Positions 1-6,867 of a stretch of DNA of 40,178 nt are shown in pieces. The first letter of the stretch is position 1; every line of letters begins with the position of its first letter. Made by a program: the position numbers and the translations under genes. The stretch lies in the IMG/VR virus record IMGVR_UViG_3300018481_000039, positions 1 through 40,178 of that record. One strand, given 5' to 3'. The notes under the pieces were generated by a model. That model saw only the letters and a list, made by a program, of their open reading frames with translations, was not told where the DNA came from and searched no databases. Source of the stretch: a virus.

Positions 1-327
1 GAAATAAGGAAAGACACTATCAATCGCGTTGGCGCTGGACTGCTACCGGAGAAGCTTAATGGATTACAACCGAGCAGCGGTGGGTTGGGTCACCTTGAGG
101 TGCTTGACAATATGAGACGAGAGGGGCAGGCCCATGTTCTTGTCCGTGGTGACGGGTGGCACTTCGGTTGGTTCATCCTAGAGACGCTACAACGCGCACA
201 TTCATTGATTGCGCCGGATGGTGTCGGACAGATGATAGAGTTCGATGCTTCGTTCCAGCGTGTACCAACGCCAAATGACCCAGCAGCAACCTTTGGCTAT
301 CTGTGGAAGGCAGCGCAGAACACATGA
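1..327 (+). CDS. P2 gpU-like tail protein (5' truncated)
   Basis: The frame is open from base 1 to a TGA at 325-327, so the start lies outside the window. The visible part contains VRGDGWHFGWFILETL followed by PDGVGQMIEFDASFQR. This is the typical core of the P2 GpU family: a GWxxGWWVI segment, then 'PDG...kIEF...L.R'. GpU proteins act at the head-proximal tip of contractile tails as tail completion/terminator proteins. The TGA overlaps the ATG of the next gene (gpX-like) in an ATGA, and a gpD-like gene follows, reproducing the P2-type U-X-D order. Family assignment is from recognised motifs. The missing N-terminus cannot be assessed. Confidence 0.8.
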   Translation, partial: EIRKDTINRVGAGLLPEKLNGLQPSSGGLGHLEVLDNMRREGQAHVLVRGDGWHFGWFILETLQRAHSLIAPDGVGQMIEFDASFQRVPTPNDPAATFGYLWKAAQNT

Positions 328-656
328 CCGTAACATCCTATGACCTCGTCACTGTTGGTGCGGACCGTATCTCGGTTGATCTGATTGTGTGGCAACGATA
401 TCGTAATCGTGCACCGGGGATGGTTGAGCGAATGCTTGACGACAATCCGCATCTTGCAAAGTTTCATCGCTACAGTCCGTTCCTTCCAGTCGGCACACAA
501 GTGCGTGTCCCGATTGACATGGACATCCTGCGTGGCGTTCCAAAGGTAAAGGCCACGGTCGTGCTGTGGGGATCGACTGCGGAAGGCACAATGACGCAGT
601 TGTCTCCAACGCAAGCAGATAACGCCATACCTATCAACGAACCTATCAACAACTGA
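324..656 (+). CDS. P2 gpX-like tail protein (LysM-like)
   Basis: This 110-residue protein reads YDLVTVGADRISVDLIVWQR, then ERMLDDNPHLAK and PVGTQVRVP. That is the LysM-like fold of phage tail protein X ('...D.l...G....vE..l..NP.La......p.G..i.lP'). In P2 the homologue is a small tail protein needed for tail assembly. The start is the ATG at 324, which overlaps the TGA of the gpU-like gene, an arrangement typical of translational coupling. An upstream in-frame start at 303 would put seven residues inside the preceding gene and is less likely. The genes for a 62-residue protein and gpD follow. Family call is firm; exact role is inferred. Confidence 0.8.
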   Translation: MTVTSYDLVTVGADRISVDLIVWQRYRNRAPGMVERMLDDNPHLAKFHRYSPFLPVGTQVRVPIDMDILRGVPKVKATVVLWGSTAEGTMTQLSPTQADNAIPINEPINN

Positions 657-676
657 AAAGAGAGGAGAGATGGAAT

Positions 677-865
677 ATGTCTGCCGATATTAGCATGATC
701 GATGATGATCGCAAATATGAGATCGCACTGGAATACAAAACAATGCTGGAGGATGGTCACTCCAGCGATGGTGCTGCGATGATAATTCAAGAACGCTATG
801 GCCTTCTCCCTGATCAACTGGAAGCGATCATTGAGGAGGTTGACGAGAACGGCGGCGGGGAATAA
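677..865 (+). CDS. small acidic hypothetical protein between gpX and gpD
   Basis: A 62-residue acidic protein with no recognised family. It is rich in Asp/Glu, with a helical central part (YEIALEYKTMLEDG) and a C-terminus ending in DENGGGE. A GAGGAGAGATGG Shine-Dalgarno lies just upstream of the ATG at 677. It sits in the tail operon with a 3-bp gap to the gpD-like gene, so it is probably co-translated and may be a tail accessory or chaperone-like protein. That role is inferred from position only. Confidence 0.65.
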   Translation: MSADISMIDDDRKYEIALEYKTMLEDGHSSDGAAMIIQERYGLLPDQLEAIIEEVDENGGGE

Positions 866-868
866 GCG

Positions 869-2239
869 ATGGCCGAGCATCAAGGTCCGAATAGACGCGC
901 GGCATGCTCTGTTGTTGTTGGCGGACAAAACGTCACGGACCGTCTAAAGCCCTATCTGATCTCTGTCAAGGTCATCAATCAGACCGAGGGTGGCGTGAGC
1001 GAATGTCATCTTGAGCTTGACGACCGCAATGCCGAACTAGCAATTCCGCCCGACGGTGAAAACATTGCAGTTGCGTTGGGATGGTCTGGAGAAGGGCCGC
1101 GCATCCCGGGCGAACGCGCACCATCGTCGCCACAAGAACGCGCAATGGAATTGGATTGGGGCGGCCCTGGAATGCGAGTTGTGTTCCATGGTGTTGTATC
1201 AAAAGCCGAGTCTGGATTCTCGCGACGTGGTGGCGGGCGTCGATTGTGGATTGATGGTACGTCTGCTGATCTAAAAAACAAGGGCAAAGAAATACAACAA
1301 GGGTCACATGGTGAAGGACAAAGGGATGATAGTCAAGCAACGCAGACCTCTGCTGGAGGCGGCGGTGGAGGCGCTGGTGGAGGTGGCGCTGGTGGGGGCG
1401 GTGGCGGCGCTGGTGGTGGTGCTGGTGGTCAGATTCCTCTCATGACTGTCATGCAAGACATGGCCGGCAGGGCAGGACTAACTGCGAAGTTGTCACCTGC
1501 GATGATGAAGATCACCCGTGACTTTTGGCACTTCAATGAGAGCGCACACCATTTTGGCCAACGCATGGCGCGTGAGCTTGGTGGACGCTTCTCGGTTAAT
1601 GGCGGGGTCATGAGCCTCGTTGGGTCTAACGAAGGCGTCAATGCTGACGGTGTGGCGCTCGGTTCTATTGATGCGGTATGGGGAGTGAATCTGATTGGCT
1701 GGCGTATCCATCCGTTCTCGGCACGCGCGCAGTACGGTCAGGCCCAGGCGAAATTTTTCGATTTGCACAAAGCGAATTGGCAAGTTATAGGACAGGCCAT
1801 TGGAGGCAGCACGCCATTTGGCGCGTCCAGTGCTATCGCTAACATCCTCAATCCGGTTGCTAACCAAACAAACGGGCAGCAAGGCAATCAGGGAACGACT
1901 GCTGACTCCGAAGGCAATCGCGGCAACGGTTGGGTGATCATCAATGGTGATCCACGGGCCCAGGCCGGCACTCGAATTACAATCAAGGGTGCGCGTCCTG
2001 GAGTTGATGGCTCATATATGATGACTGAGGTTGAGCACAACTATCAACGTGGTGTTGGCTTCACGACGCGCGCAAATCTCTCGCATCCCATTTTGAATGC
2101 GGCTCATTTCCCTGGTTGGATACAACGTGGGACGCCAGAGAAGCCAAAGAAGGACCCGGTTGAAGGATTGTTCCCACCTGAGCCTTCTTCTGTCGAACAA
2201 CCGCCTGTTAAAGAGCCGCCTGAGGAAGGCGCTGCCTGA
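869..2239 (+). CDS. P2 gpD-like tail/baseplate hub protein with polyglycine insert
   Basis: A 456-residue protein of the phage late-control gene D (GPD) family. These proteins are structurally related to T4 gp27/VgrG and form the hub at the tail tip that links tube and spike. The N-terminus (VVVGGQNVTDRLKPYLISV... then ECHLELDDRN) and the central part (RMARELGGRFSVNGG) match the family. At about residues 163-188 there is an almost pure Gly/Ala stretch encoded by GGYGGYGGY-type codons (about 1357-1432). It splits the protein into two halves like a flexible linker and is unusual for the family. The C-terminus is Pro/Glu-rich (EPSSVEQPPVKEPPEE). In P2 itself gpD is a tail protein; the 'late control' name is historical. 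Confidence 0.82.
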   Translation: MAEHQGPNRRAACSVVVGGQNVTDRLKPYLISVKVINQTEGGVSECHLELDDRNAELAIPPDGENIAVALGWSGEGPRIPGERAPSSPQERAMELDWGGPGMRVVFHGVVSKAESGFSRRGGGRRLWIDGTSADLKNKGKEIQQGSHGEGQRDDSQATQTSAGGGGGGAGGGGAGGGGGGAGGGAGGQIPLMTVMQDMAGRAGLTAKLSPAMMKITRDFWHFNESAHHFGQRMARELGGRFSVNGGVMSLVGSNEGVNADGVALGSIDAVWGVNLIGWRIHPFSARAQYGQAQAKFFDLHKANWQVIGQAIGGSTPFGASSAIANILNPVANQTNGQQGNQGTTADSEGNRGNGWVIINGDPRAQAGTRITIKGARPGVDGSYMMTEVEHNYQRGVGFTTRANLSHPILNAAHFPGWIQRGTPEKPKKDPVEGLFPPEPSSVEQPPVKEPPEEGAA

Positions 2240-2354
2240 CGATGTTCCTCCTGTGACTTGGACCGTTCGGCATTTGCCGTGTGTGTTGGACTGCCCTCCA
2301 TAACTCACACGTCATCGAACGGTTCATTTTTCAACCAATGTGAGGATAAACAAC

Positions 2355-3446
2355 ATGCATCTACGCGGGAAGGTATCATGGTTTGGCGGTCCTGAGGATA
2401 CGGGCGTTAGTCCATCTGAGGGACTTGCATTCATCTATGAAGTTGATATGGCGCCGCATTTGTTCTTGCCATCGCAGCCTCCCAATACGACAGGGCTGGC
2501 GCGGCGTCTCGATCCTGCTGAGTTCTTTATTGCGACCCGTTGGGACTACAATATCTATCCAAAGCCATCTCTGCTTGAGCATATGGCGATGGTGCGTGCT
2601 CCAAAGACAGGCAAGGAGTTTCTAGCCTACCCTGCCGATTGGGGACCAAACGAGAACACTGACCGTGTTGCGGACATTAGCAAGGGATTGATGACGGCCC
2701 TTGGCATTACAACCGATGACGAGGTTGAAGTTATCTATCCATATTCTGAACAACCACAGGAGCCCGCTATGCACTACAATAGCATCGTGATCTCTTCCGG
2801 TCACGGCAAATACGTTCGCGGCGCGTCAGGTATCCTTGATGAGGTTGATGAGGCGCGCAATGTCGTGGAGCTACTGGCCAAGGAATTAGAGGCGCGCGGC
2901 GTCACAGTCAAGAAATTCCACGATGATACTTCGCACTCTCAAAACGAGAACCTCAACACCATCGTAAACTATCACAACAAACAAACCCGCGACCTTGACA
3001 TCTCGGTTCACTTCAATGCCTATGAGCAAGTGAGCAAGCCAATGGGTACTGAGGTGCTCTATGTCACGCAGTCCGCGCTCGCGGCCGAGGTATCAGCGGC
3101 CATCGCATCGTGCGGCTTCATCAACCGTGGTGCGAAGAAAAGAAGCGACTTGTTCTTTTTGAATAACACCGACGAGCCATCGATCTTGCTCGAAGTTTGC
3201 TTTGTCGATAGTGAGGCTGATGCTGATCTCTATCTTGATCAGTTCTCCGCCATCTGCAAAAAGATTGCCGATGTGCTGGGTGGCGAAGCTTTGACACAAC
3301 CGCCAGTGCGTCCAGATCGACCGACACGCCCACCTGTACCGCCAATTACTGAACCACCACCGGAATCGATCCCGCAAATTCATATTGAGGTCGAAGGCGA
3401 GGTGATGGTGTTCATAAACGGAGAACAGGTCGGCACGAAGGGATGA
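2355..3446 (+). CDS. N-acetylmuramoyl-L-alanine amidase (endolysin) with N-terminal DPBB-like domain
   Basis: The C-terminal half carries an Amidase_3-type catalytic domain. It has SSGHGKYVRGASG (Zn-binding His), a Glu in DEVDEARNVV, SVHFNAYEQ (second His region) and ILLEVCFVDSEADA (catalytic Glu). Such zinc amidases cleave the amide bond between MurNAc and the stem peptide. The N-terminal ~130 residues (KVSWFGGPEDTGVSPSEGLAF, DNPB-type ARRLDP, CRWDY-like TRWDYN, FLAYPADWG) resemble the double-psi beta-barrel domain found in other phage lysins. The tail is Pro-rich, with RPDRPTRPPVPP, and ends in a short beta segment. I chose the ATG at 2355 because GAGG lies 9 nt upstream; a GTG at 2340 is in frame but unsupported. 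The gene leads directly into two membrane proteins, forming a lysis cassette. Confidence 0.85.
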   Translation: MHLRGKVSWFGGPEDTGVSPSEGLAFIYEVDMAPHLFLPSQPPNTTGLARRLDPAEFFIATRWDYNIYPKPSLLEHMAMVRAPKTGKEFLAYPADWGPNENTDRVADISKGLMTALGITTDDEVEVIYPYSEQPQEPAMHYNSIVISSGHGKYVRGASGILDEVDEARNVVELLAKELEARGVTVKKFHDDTSHSQNENLNTIVNYHNKQTRDLDISVHFNAYEQVSKPMGTEVLYVTQSALAAEVSAAIASCGFINRGAKKRSDLFFLNNTDEPSILLEVCFVDSEADADLYLDQFSAICKKIADVLGGEALTQPPVRPDRPTRPPVPPITEPPPESIPQIHIEVEGEVMVFINGEQVGTKG

Positions 3447-3541
3447 TTGAGTGCGGCGGTGCATTCTTATTTGGTATGATGTTCTCTTATGTACCGGCCG
3501 TGCTTTGTTTAGCGTATATGCTATGGAGAAGCAAAAGATGA
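3443..3541 (+). CDS. 32-residue single-TM microprotein in lysis cassette
   Basis: An ATG at 3443 overlaps the amidase stop (ATGA) and opens a 33-codon frame. The product begins MIECGGAFLFGMMFSYVPAV and ends YMLWRSKR. It has one clear hydrophobic transmembrane stretch of about 20 residues and a basic cytoplasmic-type tail. Its TGA overlaps a GATGAGGAG segment that serves as the Shine-Dalgarno of the next membrane gene. Tight coupling on both sides and the membrane topology suggest a lysis accessory such as a holin partner. No family is recognised and the role is inferred from context. Confidence 0.6.
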   Translation: MIECGGAFLFGMMFSYVPAVLCLAYMLWRSKR

Positions 3542-3551
3542 GGAGACGGCC

Positions 3552-3800
3552 ATGTCACTACTCATTAGTGTACTATACCTGCTACTGAACATCGGTATCT
3601 TGCTACTGTGCGTCGCGATCATTTGGTGGGCGCTGAAGTGGTTCGGCATACCAATCGATCCGATGGTATTCAAGATCGCTCAGTTCATCATTGTGCTATT
3701 GATCTTGATTATGGTAGTGAGTTGGTTTGCTGGCGTACTGCCGCCACGCGGCATCTTCAGCGGAACATACCCGCTGGGAAAACTTCTGGCGGTGGTATAA
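3552..3800 (+). CDS. two-TM membrane protein, candidate holin (Thivi_2564-like)
   Basis: An 82-residue protein with two long hydrophobic helices, roughly residues 3-30 and 40-62, separated by a short WFGIPIDP turn. It ends in a soluble GTYPLGKLLAVV tail. The first helix plus KWFGIP resembles small alphaproteobacterial membrane proteins annotated as the Thivi_2564 family, which also occur beside phage endolysins. A GAGGAG Shine-Dalgarno lies 7 nt before the ATG. Position after the amidase and before the operon terminator makes a holin function likely: permeabilising the inner membrane to time lysis. This is inference; size and topology fit a class II-type holin. Confidence 0.7.
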   Translation: MSLLISVLYLLLNIGILLLCVAIIWWALKWFGIPIDPMVFKIAQFIIVLLILIMVVSWFAGVLPPRGIFSGTYPLGKLLAVV

Positions 3801-3874
3801 GTCCTGTCCCATCATTAGGACCGGCGCCACCGCCAATATGCAATCCTTGCTAATTCTTTGCCTGATGCCCACCT

Positions 3875-3909
3875 AGGGCCGCTCATGATCGAGCGGCCCT
3901 ATTTTTTTT
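3875..3909 (+). terminator. strong intrinsic terminator at end of late operon
   Basis: A perfect 10-bp stem, AGGGCCGCTC (3875-3884) pairing with GAGCGGCCCT (3891-3900), has a 6-nt loop and is followed by A plus eight Ts (3902-3909). It ends plus-strand transcription of the tail/lysis operon just before the repeat array. It lacks a U-tract in the opposite direction. Confidence 0.92.
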
Positions 3910-3916
3910 GCCCATC

Positions 3917-4616
3917 GGACGCGCTGGTGGTGTTGGTACTCTCGTCTATGGCTCGCTCTTGCAGTATGGTGCGCTCATGAAGGATGGCTCGCTCTTGTAA
4001 CATGGTGTTCTCAAGTTGATTGGCTCGCTCATAGATTTTGGTGCACTCATGAAGGGTGGCTCGCTCATAGATTGTGGTTCTCTCGCAGACGATGGCTCGC
4101 TCTCTCGAAGTGGTTCTCTCACCTTTAATGGCTCGCTCCTGAATGTTGGTCCTCTCACTCACAATGGCTCGCTCTCTCCGCTGGGTTCTCTCGCGTAATG
4201 TGGCTCGCTCTCAAAGTCTGGTTCTCTCATATGAGATGGCTCGCTCAATGGCTTTGGTTCTCTCTTTTGAGATGGCTCGCTCAATGGCTTTGGTTCTCTC
4301 TTTCAAAATGGCTCGCTCCTGCTTGCTTGGTGCTCTCAAACTAAATGGCTCGCTCCGGCACTCTGGTCCACTCACTCATGATAGGCTCGCTCGCTTAATT
4401 TGGATCTTTCGTTTTTCATGGCTCGCTCTTCAATTTTGGTACTCTCAACTACATTGGCTCGCTCGACCAATTTGGTTCTCTCGACCATAATGGCTCGCTC
4501 TGGTTTGTTGGTACTCTCACCGGAATGGCTCGCTCGTTATTCATGATTCTCATGGCCCGCTCTGAACCAATGATACTATCACAGCTGTTGGCTCGATCTG
4601 ACACTCTTGTTTACTC
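3917..4616 (-). repeat. TIGR-like tandem interspaced guide array, distal block (about 19 units)
   Basis: On the plus strand the block alternates GGCTCGCTC and GGTTCTCTC (variants GGTACTCTC, GGTCCTCTC, GGTGCTCTC) every 18 bp, separated by 9-nt variable spacers. The true period is therefore 36 bp. Repeats of the first type start at 3950, 3986, 4022, 4058, 4094 and so on. A few 8- or 10-nt spacers shift the phase by one (for example at 4319-4328 and 4519-4526). Both edges are degenerate: GGACGCGCT at 3917, and GGCTCGATC then TGTTTACTC at 4590-4616. Spacers nearly always end in T. On the minus strand, which is the direction of the neighbouring Tas-like gene, the repeats read GAGCGAGCC and GAGAGAACC. 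The strand is inferred from that gene. One spacer pair is nearly duplicated in units 4238 and 4274. Confidence 0.9.
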
Positions 4617-4646
4617 ATTCTTGTTTACTCACTCTTTTGTTAAGTT

Positions 4647-4668
4647 GGGAGGCAGTTTCCCGCCTCCC
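4647..4668 (-). terminator. stem-loop downstream of PEP-CTERM gene
   Basis: GGGAGGC (4647-4653) pairs with GCCTCCC (4662-4668) around an 8-nt loop, 12 bp beyond the stop of the minus-strand PEP-CTERM gene. No U-tract follows on the minus strand, so it may be a weak or Rho-assisted terminator or a 3'-end stabiliser. Confidence 0.5.
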
Positions 4669-4679
4669 ATCATTATTTG

Positions 4680-5417
4680 TTAGGCGATCATCTTGCGGCG
4701 ACGGCGGGCAAGCATAATAAGTCCACCCATCGCAGCAATCAGACCGGGAAGGCCAGCACCCAGCAACGGACCGGGTACTGCAACAGGCACCAAGAAGAAG
4801 CTCTCAGGACCATCGTTCGCACCAGACCAACGTGCGAAGAAGATGACCTGATCGCCCAGCCTGATATCACCACGATTGATATCAAAGCCACTCAGCGTGT
4901 AGTCTGGATAGCCTGTGCCGTTGTTCGGCGCAAGTACCGGAACGCCGCCCGGTTCCGGCGAGAATGACGCCAGCACCGTGCGCTGCGTGAGGTTCAGAAA
5001 GTAGAACGACTCCAAGGTCTGCGCCTTGTTAGTATCGTTCACGTCAATGCCAACAGCAAAGCTGGTATTACCGGCAAGTGCTGCGAGGAAGGCACCATCG
5101 GCAAGTGAGTAGCCTGTGCCGAGTTGGTCTTGGCCGAGAGAGCCACCGACAGTCGCCGTCGAGAACATCAGATAGTCGTTGACGTTGCCGGTGGCGTCGA
5201 AGTTGTTGTAGCCGAACCCTGTCGGTTGTGCGGGTTGATTGGTGCCGCAGATCAGGCAGGGGTGGTTGCGAGGTTGGTTACCACCGGGTACGACCGATGA
5301 TAGCGTCAAGGTGCTGGTCGAGGGTGTGACCGCGAACAGGTCGATAGTTGCGGCATTGGCTGGAACTGACACCGCCGCCGACAAAAGCAGTGCCGCTGTT
5401 AGAAGAAGCTTCTTCAT
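4680..5417 (-). CDS. PEP-CTERM/VPLPA-type exported surface protein inside the array
   Basis: A 245-residue protein that starts with a classical signal peptide (MKKLLLTAALLLSAAVSVPA, cut near ANA). It has a beta-rich middle (FFARWSGANDGPESFFLVPV) and a C-terminal sorting signal: VPGPLLGAGLPGL, a hydrophobic helix, then LARRRRK. This tripartite Pro-TM-Arg tail is the PEP-CTERM/VPxxA-CTERM exosortase signal, common in alphaproteobacteria. The product would be exported, processed by a host exosortase-type enzyme and surface-displayed. I chose the ATG at 5415-5417 because it opens the signal peptide and has AAAGGA about 11 nt upstream. A longer frame to 5516 only reads through array repeats. It is flanked on both sides by repeat-array sequence and looks like host-derived cargo (a moron). 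Ligand or function is unknown. Confidence 0.85.
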   Translation of the reverse strand: MKKLLLTAALLLSAAVSVPANAATIDLFAVTPSTSTLTLSSVVPGGNQPRNHPCLICGTNQPAQPTGFGYNNFDATGNVNDYLMFSTATVGGSLGQDQLGTGYSLADGAFLAALAGNTSFAVGIDVNDTNKAQTLESFYFLNLTQRTVLASFSPEPGGVPVLAPNNGTGYPDYTLSGFDINRGDIRLGDQVIFFARWSGANDGPESFFLVPVAVPGPLLGAGLPGLIAAMGGLIMLARRRRKMIA

Positions 5418-5453
5418 TGTAGGTTTAGTCCTTTCAGAATGCTCCATGATATA

Positions 5454-5484
5454 CCGCCAGAGTTTGGAGCAAGAAGTCTGGCGG
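5454..5484. repeat. inverted repeat in PEP-CTERM leader
   Basis: CCGCCAGA (5454-5461) and TCTGGCGG (5477-5484) form a perfect 8-bp inverted repeat with a 15-nt spacer, between the array edge and the PEP-CTERM start. It could be an operator or a leader hairpin. Confidence 0.5.
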
Positions 5485-5489
5485 CAAAT

Positions 5490-6867
5490 GTTTCGCTCGT
5501 AGCATCTGGTGCTCACTTGATCTTTGGCTCGTTCTTATTTTATGGTGCGCTCTATTATAATGACTCGCTCTTCTTTTAGCGACCTATCATTTTGTATTGA
5601 CTCGCTCGCATTTCATGGTTCACTCGCAGCTCATGGCTCGCTCTCTCTATGTGGTACTCTCTTGCGTTTTGGCTCGCTCCACTCCAATGGTTCTCTCTGA
5701 GGTCTTGACTCGCTCTTCTTATGGTACTCGCATCTGGTATGGCTCGCTCACGTTGAATGGTACTCTCTGAGGTTATGACTCGCTCTCGGCTGATGGTAAT
5801 CTCAATCGTCGTTGGCTCACATCGTATGGTTCTCTCCTCATTGTTGGCTCGCTCCCACTAATGGTTCTCTCGCATTAATTGGCTCGCTCTTGTGGAATGG
5901 TCCTCTCTACATCATTGGCTCGCTCTCTCTATGTGGTGCTCTCAAGTCCTGGTGGCTCGCTCGCTTACATTGGTAACTCTCAAGGGAGATGGCTCGCTTT
6001 GGCTATTTGGTTCTCTCCGTTCATTTGGCTCGCTCGCATCGAATGGTACTCTCGCGATTAGTGGCTCGCTCATGTGACATGTTTCTATTCTGCCATCATG
6101 GCTCGCTCAAGGAAGATGGTTCACTCTGAGGAAATGGCTCACTCTGATCTTATGGTCCTCTCTGACACAATGGTTCGCTCACGTCAATTGGTACTCTCGT
6201 GTTTGATGGCTCGCTCATGTGGATTGGTACTCTCAGTCGTAATGGCTCGCTCACCCTGCGTGGTCCTCTCATACGACACGGCTCGCTCCTTGAACATGGT
6301 ACTCTCCTGGTTGTTGGCTCGCTCACACGCAATGGTTCGCTCTCTTCCGTTCGGCTCGCTCTGTCCTACTGGTTCTCTCGCTTGACATGGCTCGCTCATC
6401 AATCCTGGTTCTCTCCTCAGGTATGGCTCGCTCATGTGAAATGATCCTATCGGACATCATGGCTCGCTCTTGTCATTTGGTTCTCTCAAGGATGATGGCT
6501 CGCTCAGGTGCATTGGTCCTCTCTGACGTCATGACTCGCTCTGACCTTATGGTTCTCTCTGTCGCCAATGACTCGCTCATTATCAATGGACCTCTCATAG
6601 GTCATGGCTCGCTCTTCCCAAATGGTTCTCTCAATCCGCTTTGGCTCGCTCCTCTTAAATGGTTCTCTCCAGCACGCTGGCTCGCTCACAGAAAATGGTT
6701 CACTCTGACATTATGGCTCGTTCAGACTGAGTGGTTCTCTCGAAGGCAATGACTCGCTCTTACATCATGGTGCTCTCATGATAGGTGGCTCGCTCCAACG
6801 CTCTGGTTCTCTCAACAATGATGGCTCGCTCATGGACCGTGGTACTCTCGTAAACGATGGCTTATAT
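5490..6867 (-). repeat. TIGR-like tandem interspaced guide array, proximal block (about 38 units)
   Basis: The same organisation as the distal block: GGCTCGCTC-N9-GGTTCTCTC-N9 with a 36-bp period, strictly held over about 1.4 kb. First-type repeats start at 5526, 5562, 5599, 5635, 5671 and so on to 6787 and 6823. The last, degenerate repeat (GGCTTATAT, 6859-6867) touches the stop codon of the Tas-like gene. The repeats themselves vary little, mostly GACTCGCTC or GGCTCACTC, and GGTACTCTC or GGTCCTCTC. The 9-nt spacers are almost all different; TCTCTATGT occurs twice (5644, 5926). The edge near 5490-5590 is more degenerate than the Tas-proximal edge. The 36-bp unit with two 9-nt spacers equals the published tigRNA layout. 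Because 18 is a multiple of 3, several frames stay open but do not encode protein. Confidence 0.93.

Noticed and set aside
2240-2339. Terminator between gpD and amidase (ACCGTTCG...CGAACGGT then ATTTTT)
   Set aside because: The arms are about 60 bases apart with an unstructured loop; too weak to list.
5418-5516. Longer N-terminus of the PEP-CTERM protein
   Set aside because: The extension reads through degenerate array repeats and precedes a textbook signal peptide at 5417.
3899-6752. Many open frames in the array on both strands (MARSxxMVLS, MSEPxxMREP, GSLxxxGSL types)
   Set aside because: They follow from an 18-bp period, a multiple of three, which keeps all frames similar and often open. 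They have no ribosome sites and overlap each other on both strands; the array is better explained as non-coding repeats.
3917-6867. A CRISPR array
   Set aside because: Repeats of 9 bp with 9-nt spacers and two alternating repeat types do not fit CRISPR (about 23-40-bp repeats, about 30-bp spacers), and no Cas gene is present.
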